Shown here: positions 8,646-15,912 of the stretch, piece after piece | Position numbering within the stretch: position 1 is the stretch's first letter | Layout: each line of letters opens with the position of its first letter | Assembly: GCF_025056915.1 (NCBI RefSeq) | Contig: NZ_JANWVH010000030.1 | Span: forward strand, 1 to 32,085 | Direction: 5' to 3' | Length of the DNA: 32,085 nucleotides | Source of the DNA: Meiothermus sp. | GTDB lineage: Bacteria; Deinococcota; Deinococci; Deinococcales; Thermaceae | Translations under genes and position numbers: made by a program | Notes under the pieces: model-generated | What the model was told of the DNA's origin: nothing | Seen by the model: only the letters and a program-made list of their open reading frames with translations | The model's database searches: none

Positions 8646-8675
8646 AGCATACGCCGCTCCATTGAAAAATGTCTA
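8646..8675 (-). promoter_or_regulatory. Predicted promoter of lnt, placing the start codon at the mRNA 5' end
   Basis: On the minus strand TAGACA (8670-8675), an 18-base spacer and TATGCT (8646-8651) are followed after only six bases by the GTG start. This spacing puts transcription start at or next to the start codon. Leaderless messages with a TANNNT box just before the start codon are common in Deinococcus-Thermus. Confidence 0.55.
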
Positions 8676-8712
8676 AATACGAGGCCCGGCATAGGTTTGC
8701 CTACAAGCGACT

Positions 8713-8860
8713 TTCAAGGATACACAAGGTGGGAATGGGAGGTCGGAGGTCGGTAGTGGGTCGCCACGGCTTGCCTTCTATACCCAAAGCCTTGCGGCCC
8801 GCTTCACTGCTCCTCATTTCGCAAAGTGTTCAAGGAACGCTGGCATTACAAGTCCAGATA
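8713..8860 (+). repeat. Dispersed intergenic repeat family B, copy 1
   Basis: This copy resembles 9771-9914 over most of its length: GGATACAC, then ATGGG-GGTCGG, then GTGGGTC-CC, and near the end GCAAAG-GTTCAAG followed by TGG-ATT. It also matches 30624-30706 at the end (GTGTTCAAG and TGGCAT). Matches were found by eye and identity is moderate, so this is an old, degenerate family. Together with the family A fragment that follows it fills the 340-bp gap between lnt and the next gene; no gene is seen there. Confidence 0.5.
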
Positions 8861-8870
8861 AAGCCGCCCA

Positions 8871-8946
8871 TCCAGGCCGCCACTGCTTTGTCCCGGACAA
8901 AGCTTTCTTGGAGTCGAATGTCTCAATAATGCGTGAAGAGCGCTAA
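8871..8946 (+). repeat. Dispersed repeat family A, copy 3 (right-end fragment)
   Basis: It matches the last ~75 bases of the family A copy at 13244-13437: CCAGGC-GCCACTG, then GGACAAAGCTTTCT and finally GTGAAGAGCGCT. The core hairpins and left end are absent. It abuts family B copy 1 and ends about 33 bp before the next coding region. Confidence 0.65.
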
Positions 8947-8979
8947 AAGGGGCAAATAAGCTTTCCTAATGACTCTTTC

Positions 8980-9708
8980 ATGTCAAAATGGTTGGCGATG
9001 CGGCTCGGGATTATCGCTGAAATTCACGCCAACCTACCGGCACTCGAGGTGGCTCTGGAAGCCCTTCGAAAAGAAGGGGTTGATCAGGTTCTGGCCGTGG
9101 GGGATCTGGTAGGCTATGGCCCGCACCCGCGCCAGGTGATTCGCAAGCTCGACAGGGAAGGCATCCCTTGCGTACCTGGAGCCGCCGACCTGCGGGTGGC
9201 TTATGCCCTCCCCTCTCCCCCGCGCGAGGGCATTGCCGAGACCACCATCGTCTGGACCCGCGAACAACTGGGGCAGCGCGAGATGCACTTTTTGCGCAAC
9301 CTTCGTTCGCGCCACCGCTACGAAACCCCTGGGGGACGCTTGATGGTGTTCCACGGCTCTCCAGACGACCCCGAGCACAAGGTAGATCTCAACGATGCTC
9401 ACCCGGCAGAAATTTTGAAAATGCTGGAAAGCATCCGCTCACGCTATGCGGTGGTCGCTGGCAAGCACATCCCCTTTCGCCGGGTGGTACACAAAGGCGT
9501 GGTTTACGACCCCGGCTCGGTTGGGCTCAGCCTGGGGGGGGAGCCCGGTGCCGATGTGCTCATTATGGAAGACGACATCCACGGCGAAGTCCATCATCGC
9601 TTCCTCAAGCTACCCTACGATTATGGTCAGGTTACCTTCGACCTGGCCGCCTGGGAGTTGCCGGAGGTGCTGGCCGAAGTGGTGCGCCAGGGTCGGTTTC
9701 CCAAATAA
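8980..9708 (+). CDS. Metallophosphoesterase-like protein with degenerate metal-binding motifs
   Basis: The fold and motif order match the YfcE/MJ0936-type phosphodiesterases (about 240 aa), cytoplasmic. The block GDLVGYGPHP at 41-50 (D42), H125 in FHGSP and the PGSVGLS turn near 178-184 are kept. Three metal-ligand motifs are altered. The usual D-x-H is E14-I-H16, the usual GNHD is GAAD at 67-70, and the usual GHTH before IPF is GKH at 161-163, one residue shorter. Loss of several ligands suggests it no longer catalyses, or uses a different centre; this is inference. No Shine-Dalgarno precedes the ATG at 8980; the family-typical N-terminus would start at the in-frame ATG 8998. The gene stands alone between repeat-filled gaps. 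Confidence 0.85.
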   Translation: MSKWLAMRLGIIAEIHANLPALEVALEALRKEGVDQVLAVGDLVGYGPHPRQVIRKLDREGIPCVPGAADLRVAYALPSPPREGIAETTIVWTREQLGQREMHFLRNLRSRHRYETPGGRLMVFHGSPDDPEHKVDLNDAHPAEILKMLESIRSRYAVVAGKHIPFRRVVHKGVVYDPGSVGLSLGGEPGADVLIMEDDIHGEVHHRFLKLPYDYGQVTFDLAAWELPEVLAEVVRQGRFPK

Positions 9709-9770
9709 GCCCTGACGCGCCCCTGTTTTCTCGCCGCAATGGCATAGAACCAACGTCAGGCGCATGAGCA

Positions 9771-9914
9771 AGTTTCCGGGATACACCCGGTGAGCATGGG
9801 CGGTCGGCGGCAGGTTGTGGGTCTCCGGCACCTGCCTCCCCACGCCTTAAACCCTGCTTCGATTTGCCGCTTCAACAGCATGCAAAGCGTTCAAGCAAAG
9901 TTGGTATTGGAGCC
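9771..9914 (+). repeat. Dispersed intergenic repeat family B, copy 2
   Basis: Same orientation as the copy at 8713-8860, with shared blocks GGATACAC, ATGGGCGGTCGG, GTGGGTCTCC, ACCTGCCTC and GCAAAGCGTTCAAGCAA. It lies in the 224-bp gap between the metallophosphoesterase-like gene and the 3' end of the convergent nucleotidyltransferase gene. No open frame of interest is seen in it. Confidence 0.5.
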
Positions 9915-9932
9915 TCCGAACCCGGCCACTTT

Positions 9933-10640
9933 TCACCCCAACCACTGCAAATCCTCTTCTTTATCCAGGTCAACCCCCACCTCGGCGTAGGGGGTGATGA
10001 GGGCCCTGGCCGGCACCCCGATGATTTGCGAGACCCTGGCCTCGAGCCCCGGAATATCCGCCCGGCCCAAAAGCACCTTCAGCAGGGTACCAAAGCCGAT
10101 CATCCGAGCCAGGGCCAGGGGTTTTTTGCGCAGCTCGAGGGCCCGTTTGAGCAACGGAAGGGCCGTGAAAAAGAGCTGTTTGTTGATAATAACGATGTTG
10201 CCCCCCGTAAAAGAACCCTCCCGGACACGCGCATAGGTGCGCCGCATCCCGGGGAAGCGTTGCTCAATGATGGGTTTGGCGATGATGGTGTATACGAAGC
10301 CTGCCTGGGGCGCATGTTCCAGCACCCAGCACACAGCCTCTACGCTCAGAAAGGGCATATCGCCGGTTGCGACCAGCACTTTTTCACCCACCGCCGCCTG
10401 GAGGCCCGCCTCGAGGTTGGCAATCAGGCTACCGTGGTCGGGCAGGGCTACTTTGGGGGAGGGCTTCAAGGGAACCGGAGGGCCCACCAGAATCACTTCC
10501 AGCCCCGCTTGAACCAGGGCCCCCAAGGTATGCTCCACCAGCGGACGGCCCCGGTGGGGCACCATGGTCTTGCTCACCACGCCAAACTTCTGGGCCAGCG
10601 GGTCGTCGGCTTTGCCCCCGGCCAACACAATGGCTTCCAC
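9933..10640 (-). CDS. MobA-like nucleotidyltransferase (NTP transferase domain)
   Basis: Predicted soluble enzyme that transfers a nucleotide from an NTP to a cofactor or sugar phosphate. It has 235 residues. The N-terminal nucleotide-binding loop reads MEAIVLAGGKADD (1-13) with a downstream lysine in GVVSKTMVP (K24). The metal-binding aspartate lies in VATGDMPFL (D94). The loop deviates from the classic GG-x-S-x-R-MG form of MobA, and the middle region GSFTGGNIVIINK resembles relatives of unknown substrate, so MobA activity is not claimed. The start is a GTG at 10640 with no Shine-Dalgarno. TAAACT lies six bases upstream, another leaderless candidate. It is divergent from the small gene at 10709, with 68 bp between them. 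Confidence 0.85.
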   Translation of the reverse strand: MEAIVLAGGKADDPLAQKFGVVSKTMVPHRGRPLVEHTLGALVQAGLEVILVGPPVPLKPSPKVALPDHGSLIANLEAGLQAAVGEKVLVATGDMPFLSVEAVCWVLEHAPQAGFVYTIIAKPIIEQRFPGMRRTYARVREGSFTGGNIVIINKQLFFTALPLLKRALELRKKPLALARMIGFGTLLKVLLGRADIPGLEARVSQIIGVPARALITPYAEVGVDLDKEEDLQWLG

Positions 10641-10646
10641 CGCCCT

Positions 10647-10652
10647 AGTTTA
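10647..10652 (-). promoter_or_regulatory. Possible -10 element of the nucleotidyltransferase gene
   Basis: TAAACT on the minus strand ends six bases before the GTG start. No convincing -35 was found. The position fits a leaderless transcript. Confidence 0.35.
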
Positions 10653-10672
10653 CCCTTCGTCACCCGGCTCTC

Positions 10673-10701
10673 TTTACCCAACCCCCATCAGCCGATACGC
10701 T
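10673..10701 (+). promoter_or_regulatory. Predicted leaderless promoter of the small-protein pair
   Basis: TTTACC (10673-10678), 17 bases, then TACGCT (10696-10701) and seven bases to the ATG at 10709. No Shine-Dalgarno is present. It is divergent from the nucleotidyltransferase promoter. Confidence 0.45.
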
Positions 10702-10708
10702 ATGGGTT

Positions 10709-10912
10709 ATGGACGACCTGCTCGAGCGGCTGGGAAATCATCTGGTCTGGCGCATCGGCAAGGCCGAAAGCGAGGAGGTGCTGGTGGTGCGAGTCGGGCT
10801 GGCCTCGGCAGCCCCCGAGTTCGGCCACCTGGCCCGTCTGCGAAACGTAACCGATGATGAGATTGAGCAACTCGTACAGGCCGGACAACTGCGGGTGGAG
10901 TGGGTCAACTAA
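10709..10912 (+). CDS. Small conserved-looking protein of unknown function (67 aa)
   Basis: It is not recognised with certainty. From memory it is reminiscent of the DUF3248 group of small Deinococcus-Thermus proteins, but this could not be checked. The 67-residue sequence has no signal peptide or membrane helix. It reads as a compact soluble domain with a hydrophobic strand (EEVLVVRVGL) and an acidic helix (VTDDEIEQLVQAG). Its stop codon is immediately followed by the ATG of the next gene with no gap, so the two are almost certainly cotranslated and may act together. A promoter with a -10 seven bases before the ATG supports a leaderless message. The chance that it is a real gene is raised by this tight arrangement. 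Confidence 0.7.
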   Translation: MDDLLERLGNHLVWRIGKAESEEVLVVRVGLASAAPEFGHLARLRNVTDDEIEQLVQAGQLRVEWVN

Positions 10913-11359
10913 ATGGTGCTGGAAAAATCTTTCCAACTACACCTGGCCGAACCCCCCGAACACCTGCTCCAGCCCGAGCAGGTGTTCGCTGGCAAGCCCC
11001 CCTTCGGCGAGCTGACCCGCCAGGACACCACCCTCCAGGGCTACCTGGTGGCCGAGGCCCCGCTGTTTGGGGAAATCCATTTCCCTTTCCAGAGCCGTAT
11101 TCACCCAGAGGGCTCCACGGCCCGTCTGGAGGCTATACCCCTCCCCGACCCCCCCAACTTCTGGGCCGAGCTCGAGGGAAGCGGAGCCGTTGTAGAAAAT
11201 GGGATCAACTACCAGCTGACCCTCCGCATCCATGCCACCTTGCCCCAGGGGGAAAAATGGGGGGGGCGGGCTTTGGGGCGGCTCGCCGAAGCTGCCTTCG
11301 AGCGCAACGTAGAGCGGGTTCTGGGGCGGCTGGCCAGAGCCTGGCCTGGGCGTGCCTGA
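10913..11359 (+). CDS. Conserved-looking protein of unknown function (148 aa)
   Basis: It starts on the base after the preceding stop codon. It has 148 residues, is soluble, and has no recognised catalytic motif. The pattern of alternating strands (LVAEAPLFGEIHFPFQSRI, YQLTLRIHATLPQ) and a C-terminal amphipathic, Arg-rich helix (ALGRLAEAAFERNVERVLG) resembles proteins that bind a lipid or other hydrophobic ligand in a half-barrel. That resemblance is a weak impression, not an assignment. It may belong to DUF3809, another Deinococcus-Thermus family, recalled but unverified. There is no visible terminator before the next gene, 117 bp downstream. Confidence 0.7.
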   Translation: MVLEKSFQLHLAEPPEHLLQPEQVFAGKPPFGELTRQDTTLQGYLVAEAPLFGEIHFPFQSRIHPEGSTARLEAIPLPDPPNFWAELEGSGAVVENGINYQLTLRIHATLPQGEKWGGRALGRLAEAAFERNVERVLGRLARAWPGRA

Positions 11360-11476
11360 CCTCAGCCTTTCCCGGCATGGACATCGGCTCTACCCGGTTT
11401 AAGATCCCAAGGGCACTCGAAGGACAAATCAGGAAGGCGCAGGGGGCATATACTGGAAGCACTGGGAGGTGGAACC

Positions 11477-12154
11477 GTGGTTGAAGTACGTTATCTGGGA
11501 CACTCGGCGCTCCTCATCAGCGACGGCAGCACCCGCATTGTGGTTGATCCCTTCCTGAGCGGCAACCCCAAGGCAGCCCTGAGCGCCGACCAGGTGGAAG
11601 CCGACCTGATTGTGCTCACCCACGCCCACGGCGACCACTATGGCGACAGCGCAGCCATCAGCCAGCGCACCGGGGCTCCCATCGTCTCCAACTACGAAAT
11701 CGTGAGCTACGCCGAGAAGCATGGCGCCAAGGGCGTGGGCATGAACCTGGGGGGCACCTACCGGTTCAAGGGCGGCTGGCTCAAGTGGTTTGCAGCCCAG
11801 CACTCCTCCTCGTTCCCCGACGGAACCTACGGCGGCGTAGCCCAGGGCTTTGTGCTGGAACTGGGCGGCAAGCGAATCTACAACGCCGGCGACACAGCCC
11901 TGTTTAGCGACATGGCGCTGGTGGCCCCGTATAATGCGGATCTGGCCATTCTGCCCATCGGCGACCATTTCACCATGGGGCCCGACGATGCTCTCAAAGC
12001 CCTCGAGCTGACCCGCGCCAAACAGGTTTTACCCGTGCACTACAACACCTTTCCCCCCATCGCCCAGGATGGCGCGGCCTTCGTGCAGCGGGCCGGCCTT
12101 CTGGGGGTAGGTGGCAAGGCCCTTCAACCGGGGGAGTCCATAACCCTTTCGTAA
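11477..12154 (+). CDS. UPF0173-type metal-dependent hydrolase (metallo-beta-lactamase fold)
   Basis: A cytoplasmic metallo-hydrolase of unknown substrate, 225 aa, the usual length of the UPF0173 group. The metal-binding signature THAHGDH is at 48-54. An N-terminal GHS (H9), the AAQHSSS motif, NAGDTALF, the FTMGPDDA motif and a late LPVHYNTFP supply further ligands and family markers. The start is a GTG at 11477 with GGGAGGTGG ending four bases before it. The family is related to UlaG-type lactonases, but no physiological role is established. It is followed after 40 bp by a protein kinase gene in the same direction. Confidence 0.92.
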   Translation: MVEVRYLGHSALLISDGSTRIVVDPFLSGNPKAALSADQVEADLIVLTHAHGDHYGDSAAISQRTGAPIVSNYEIVSYAEKHGAKGVGMNLGGTYRFKGGWLKWFAAQHSSSFPDGTYGGVAQGFVLELGGKRIYNAGDTALFSDMALVAPYNADLAILPIGDHFTMGPDDALKALELTRAKQVLPVHYNTFPPIAQDGAAFVQRAGLLGVGGKALQPGESITLS

Positions 12155-12194
12155 CGCGCTCTTTGCTGAAATAGCCAAGGAACCTGGGATTTAC

Positions 12195-13058
12195 ATGGAC
12201 TATCGCCGACTGACCCGTCAACACTACAAGCTGGAGATGCTCCTGGGCTTGGGGCGGTCGTCGCAGGTTTACCTGGCCCATGCCCCCGACGGCACCAAGG
12301 TGGCCCTCAAGGTGCCCCGCCGCGAGGTACGCACCGACCGGGCCCTGACCGAGCGCTTTGCCCAGGAAGTAGCCCTTTCCCTGACGCTCAACCACGCCAA
12401 TCTGGTGCGCGGGCTTTCGGGGCGACCCGAGGGGGAAGGGGCTTTTTTGGCGCTGGAGTATTTCGAGGAGGGGACGCTCGAGGACAGCCTCAACAAAGGC
12501 CCCCTGAGCCGCGAGGTGGCCCTCGAGTGCCTGTGTCAAATCGCCGAGGCCCTGATTTATCTCCACGACCGGGGCATCATCCACCAGGATGTCAAGCCTT
12601 CGAACATTTTCATTGACGGGCTGCTCTTCAAGCTCGGCGACTTTGGGGTGGCCAAGACCCGCGAAAACCCCAAACCCCTGGAACGGGCGGGAAGCCCCTT
12701 CTACATGGCCCCGGAGCTCTTCATGGGCGAACCCGCCACCCCCGCTTCGGACGCCTACTCATTCGGGGTGATGGCCTTCGAGCTGCTGGTGGGCAAAAGG
12801 CCGTTTGTGGGCGAGACCCTCGAGGAGATTACCTATGCCCACCTGCACAAACTACCCCCCCCGACCAACCTCCCTCCCCACCTGGATCGGATCGTGCGCA
12901 ACCTCCTGGCCAAAGACCCGGCCATTCGCGCCACCCCCAAAGCCTTTCTCCAGGTCGTGCGCGGCACCCCCCAGGCCGAACCCAGTCCCAGCAAAACCCC
13001 CGCCGAGGAAAAACCAGCTAAGGGTAAAGGTTTGTTCGGCCTGTTCCGGAAGCGGTAG
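12195..13058 (+). CDS. Soluble Ser/Thr protein kinase (Hanks type, non-RD)
   Basis: Transfers phosphate from ATP to Ser/Thr of unknown targets. It has 287 residues with a nearly complete kinase domain: glycine loop GLGRSSQVY (18-26), VALK with the ATP-binding K39, probable helix-C glutamate E58, catalytic loop HQDVKPSN (130-137), DFG at 149-151 and APE at 172-174. The Arg of the usual HRD is Gln (Q131), making it a non-RD kinase, often not controlled by activation-loop phosphorylation. The activation segment is short. After about residue 255 a Pro/Lys-rich linker leads to a basic, hydrophobic tip (GKGLFGLFRKR). There is no transmembrane helix or PASTA domain, so it is probably cytoplasmic or loosely membrane-bound. 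The 605-bp gap that follows holds a family A repeat and no gene that I recognise. Confidence 0.9.
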   Translation: MDYRRLTRQHYKLEMLLGLGRSSQVYLAHAPDGTKVALKVPRREVRTDRALTERFAQEVALSLTLNHANLVRGLSGRPEGEGAFLALEYFEEGTLEDSLNKGPLSREVALECLCQIAEALIYLHDRGIIHQDVKPSNIFIDGLLFKLGDFGVAKTRENPKPLERAGSPFYMAPELFMGEPATPASDAYSFGVMAFELLVGKRPFVGETLEEITYAHLHKLPPPTNLPPHLDRIVRNLLAKDPAIRATPKAFLQVVRGTPQAEPSPSKTPAEEKPAKGKGLFGLFRKR

Positions 13059-13243
13059 AGCGAAGGTGCTCCGCGAGTCACATAGCTACAGAATGCCGCC
13101 CTGGCAACGGCGCAGGGGCAATCGTGTCGGGCAAAAACATCAAATTTTGAGGAGGCGTGAGCCAACGAAAAATCTGGAAGCACGCACGGGTAAATGGGCG
13201 GCCTCCGATGCCTCCGATTGACTGAAGCGCACCAAGCACGCTC

Positions 13244-13437
13244 TTATCGCGCCCTTCACAGACGTGGCCGCCCACGAAAACGAGAAAAGAGACGTGCCTC
13301 ACCGAGGTGAGGCACGCTTGTCTGCGTTACGTCTGGGCTGAGACGCATGTTTTCGAGTTTCCAGGCGGCCACTGTTCTGTCCAGGACAAAGCTTTCTGAT
13401 AGTTGAATGGCTCTAAATTTGTGAAGAGCGCTCTAAT
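13244..13437 (+). repeat. Dispersed repeat family A, copy 1 (full length, folded)
   Basis: About 194 bp, highly similar to the reverse complement of 15596-15796. The ends carry related inverted sequences: left CTTCACAGACGTGGCCGCC, right GGCGGCCAC followed further on by GTGAAGAGCGCT. The core has a perfect 10-bp hairpin (13294-13315, GTGCCTCACC / GGTGAGGCAC) and a second hairpin of the type GTCT-loop-AGAC (about 13331-13346). No protein is encoded. The size, inverted ends and folded core resemble a MITE or a palindromic intergenic element. The rest of the gap (13059-13243 and 13438-13663) holds nothing I can name, except a 7-bp hairpin shortly before the next gene. Confidence 0.8.
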
Positions 13438-13663
13438 CGTGCCTTTCACGCATGGGCAATAGGCAGCGGAGAGCTGATGGCGCTCCTTCCAGCAATCAAA
13501 ACAGCGAAAGCCGCAGCAGGAGGAATACTGCGTGCGGCCCGGCTTCTCTGCATTACCCCTCACGCTTGAAGGCAATGTGCCCAAAATAGCAAGGAGCGCT
13601 GTGGTGGGTACTCGTGGACGCACCCTTCCAGATAAACTGGAGGCAAGCAAAGCGAGGCCGAAC

Positions 13664-15589
13664 ATGAGCGAACCCATCTGGTTTCCATCCGATGAATACA
13701 AACGCGGCAGCCATATCGAAACCATGCTGCAACGCCTGAACCTCAGCAGCTACGAGGCGTTCTACGCTTTCAGCATCCAGCAGCCCGAGGCTTTCTGGGA
13801 GGCAACCCTAAAGCTTCTGGGCATCGAGTGGTTTACCCCCTATCGCCAGGTGCTGGATGTGTCCCAGGGGCCGCAGTGGCCCCTGTGGTTTGTGGGGGGG
13901 CAGCTCAACCTGGCCTACAACGCCCTCCACCATGCCAAAACCCGGCCCCACGACCGGGCCCTTGTATGGGAAGGGGAAGATGGGGCGGTGGTGAGGTTGA
14001 GTTACGGCGAACTCGAGGCCGCCGTGGCCCAGACGGCCCATGCGCTCCGTTCGCTGGGCATTGGCAAGGGGGATCGGGTGGGCCTTTTCCTGCCCATGCT
14101 GCCCGAAACCGCCATCAGCGCCCTGGCGCTGGCTCAAATCGGCGCGATTTTTGTGCCCATCTTCTCGGGCTATGCCGCCGAGGCAGCCGCCACCCGGCTT
14201 CAGGATGCCGAGGCCCGGCTGGTCATTACCGCCGACGGCTTCTACCGCAGGGGCAGCCCGGTCAAGCTGCTGGACAACGCCCGCGCCGCCGCCGCCCTAT
14301 CGCCCAGTGTGCAAAAGCTCCTGGTGGTGCGCCGCTTTGGGAACGCAGCGCTGGCCCCAAACGAGGTGGCCTGGGATCAGATTGTCCCAAAGCAGCCTTC
14401 CACCGCCGCTTATGAGCCGATGGATAGCATGGATCCCTTCATGCTGATCTACACCTCCGGCACCACCGGCAAACCCAAGGGCACCGTGCACTACCATGCG
14501 GGTTTTCCCATCAAGGCCGCCCAGGACATGGCCCACCTCTTCGACCTGCAAAAGCACGAGACCCTGTTCTGGTTCACCGATATGGGCTGGATGATGGGCC
14601 CCTGGGCCATCCTGGGGGCCCTGACCATCGGAGGTACAGTGTTGCTTTACGAAGGGGCTCCCGACCATCCCAACGAGGGCCGGTTGTGGGCCCTCTGCGA
14701 GCGGCACGGGGTCACCCACCTGGGCCTCTCCCCCACCCTGGTGCGGGCCTTGATGCCCCTGGGCGAGGAACTTGTGCGCAAACACGACCTGTCCAAACTG
14801 CGCATGCTGGGCTCCACCGGCGAACCCTGGAACCTGGAGCCCTACCTCTGGTTTGCCAAAACCGTCGGCCAGAACCGCCTGCCCATCATCAACTACTCCG
14901 GCGGCACCGAAATTGGCGGGGGCATCCTGGGCTGCACCGCCTGGCGGCCCATCAAGCCCATGGGGTTCAACACCGCCGTTCCGGGCATTCACGCCGAGGT
15001 GCTGGACAGCACCGGAAAGCCCGTGCGGGACGAGGTGGGCGAGCTGGCCGTGCTGGGGCCCTGGCCCGGACAGACCAAAGGTTTTTGGAAGGCCCCCGAG
15101 CGCTACCTGGACACCTACTGGAGCCGCTTCGAGAACATCTGGGTACACGGCGACTGGGCCATCCTGGATCGTGAGGGCCACTGGATGATCCACGGGCGCA
15201 GCGACGACACCCTCAAAATTGCCGGGAAACGGGTGGGCCCCGCCGAATACGAGAGCGCCGCCGTCGAGCATCCGGCGGTGAAGGAGGCCGCTGCCATCGG
15301 CATTCCCCATCCGGTCAAGGGCGAGGCCGCGGTGGTGTTCGTGGTGCTCAGGCCGGGCCAGACGCCGGGTGAGGAGCTCGAGCAAGCGATTGGTGAAACC
15401 ATCGTGGCCCGGCTGGGCAAGGCCCTCAAGCCCGACCAGATTATTTTTGTCCCCGACCTGCCCAAGACCCGCAACGCCAAGGTGATGCGAAGGGTGATCC
15501 GAGCTGCCTTTCTGGGACAAAACCCAGGCGACCTCTCGGCCCTCGAGAATCCGCAGGCGGTCGAAGCCATCCAGCAAACATCGCGCTGA
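13664..15589 (+). CDS. AMP-forming acyl-CoA synthetase, acetyl-CoA-synthetase-like
   Basis: Activates a carboxylic acid with ATP and CoA to give acyl-CoA, AMP and pyrophosphate, in the cytoplasm. It has 641 residues. An Acs-type N-terminal domain (1-90) is followed by the ATP loop YTSGTTGKPKG at 263-273, the motif STGEPWNLEPY, the Y-S-G-G-T-E-I-G-G block, GDWAILD, and GRSDDTLKIAGKRVGPAEYE. The C-terminal catalytic lysine is K606 in PKTRNAKVMRR. True acetyl-CoA synthetases have WWQTETG where this protein has NYSGGTEIG. The tryptophan that limits the pocket to acetate is therefore absent, and a larger acid is likely; this is inference. The ATG at 13664 has GAGG about eight bases upstream. The frame is open to 13532, but that extension is not family-like. 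The gene is bracketed by inverted family A repeats. Confidence 0.9.
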   Translation: MSEPIWFPSDEYKRGSHIETMLQRLNLSSYEAFYAFSIQQPEAFWEATLKLLGIEWFTPYRQVLDVSQGPQWPLWFVGGQLNLAYNALHHAKTRPHDRALVWEGEDGAVVRLSYGELEAAVAQTAHALRSLGIGKGDRVGLFLPMLPETAISALALAQIGAIFVPIFSGYAAEAAATRLQDAEARLVITADGFYRRGSPVKLLDNARAAAALSPSVQKLLVVRRFGNAALAPNEVAWDQIVPKQPSTAAYEPMDSMDPFMLIYTSGTTGKPKGTVHYHAGFPIKAAQDMAHLFDLQKHETLFWFTDMGWMMGPWAILGALTIGGTVLLYEGAPDHPNEGRLWALCERHGVTHLGLSPTLVRALMPLGEELVRKHDLSKLRMLGSTGEPWNLEPYLWFAKTVGQNRLPIINYSGGTEIGGGILGCTAWRPIKPMGFNTAVPGIHAEVLDSTGKPVRDEVGELAVLGPWPGQTKGFWKAPERYLDTYWSRFENIWVHGDWAILDREGHWMIHGRSDDTLKIAGKRVGPAEYESAAVEHPAVKEAAAIGIPHPVKGEAAVVFVVLRPGQTPGEELEQAIGETIVARLGKALKPDQIIFVPDLPKTRNAKVMRRVIRAAFLGQNPGDLSALENPQAVEAIQQTSR

Positions 15590-15595
15590 AGGTTG

Positions 15596-15796
15596 TCTAG
15601 AGCGCACTTCACATATTGTGAGCCATTCGAGTTTGAGAAAGCCTGGTTCTCAAGAGAACAGTGGCCGCCTGGAAACTCGAACACATGCGTCTCGGCCCAG
15701 ACGCAACGCAGACAAGCGGGCCTCACCGAGGTGAGGCACGTCTCTTTGTCCCTTCTCGTTTTCGTGGGCGGCCACGTCTGTGAAGAGCGCGATAGA
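15596..15796 (-). repeat. Dispersed repeat family A, copy 2 (full length, inverted)
   Basis: Its reverse complement aligns with 13244-13437 from end to end, with similarity I estimate at about 85 per cent by eye. It has the same core hairpin (15720-15737, GCCTCACC / GGTGAGGC) and the second hairpin is perfect here (15686-15705, TGCGTCT / AGACGCA). Where the two copies differ at 13331-13348, changes in copy 2 restore pairing, which suggests the RNA or DNA fold is maintained. It starts six bases after the stop codon of the acyl-CoA synthetase gene and may act as its 3' end. Confidence 0.8.
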
Positions 15797-15870
15797 GCCT
15801 CACCGGGTGCGAGGTGTGGCTTCTGCTGCGCTCATGAAAACCGTTATGGGCCTTTCTCCAAACCAAGGTC

Positions 15871-15901
15871 AAAAAAACCGGCTCCATACCGGAGCCGGTT
15901 C
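15871..15901 (-). terminator. Rho-independent terminator of the histone-like gene
   Basis: On the minus strand a perfect 10-bp stem (AACCGGCTCC / GGAGCCGGTT) with a five-base loop is followed by a run of T residues (GGTTTTTTTGACC). It lies 11 bp after the stop codon. Confidence 0.92.
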
Positions 15902-15912
15902 TGAGTATGGGC

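Noticed and set aside
13438-13663. Possible T-box or other riboswitch before the acyl-CoA synthetase gene
   Set aside because: Sequences such as GGTGGGTACTCGTGG look superficially similar to a T-box, but no specifier stem or terminator/antiterminator pair could be built.
14297-15607. Long minus-strand open frame (436 codons) opposite the acyl-CoA synthetase
   Set aside because: It is a shadow frame of a gene with full catalytic motifs, and its composition is typical of antisense translation.
15720-15790. Repeated short peptide pattern GGHVCE-RD in frames inside family A copies
   Set aside because: It results from the repeated DNA itself; the surrounding frames are not conserved between copies.
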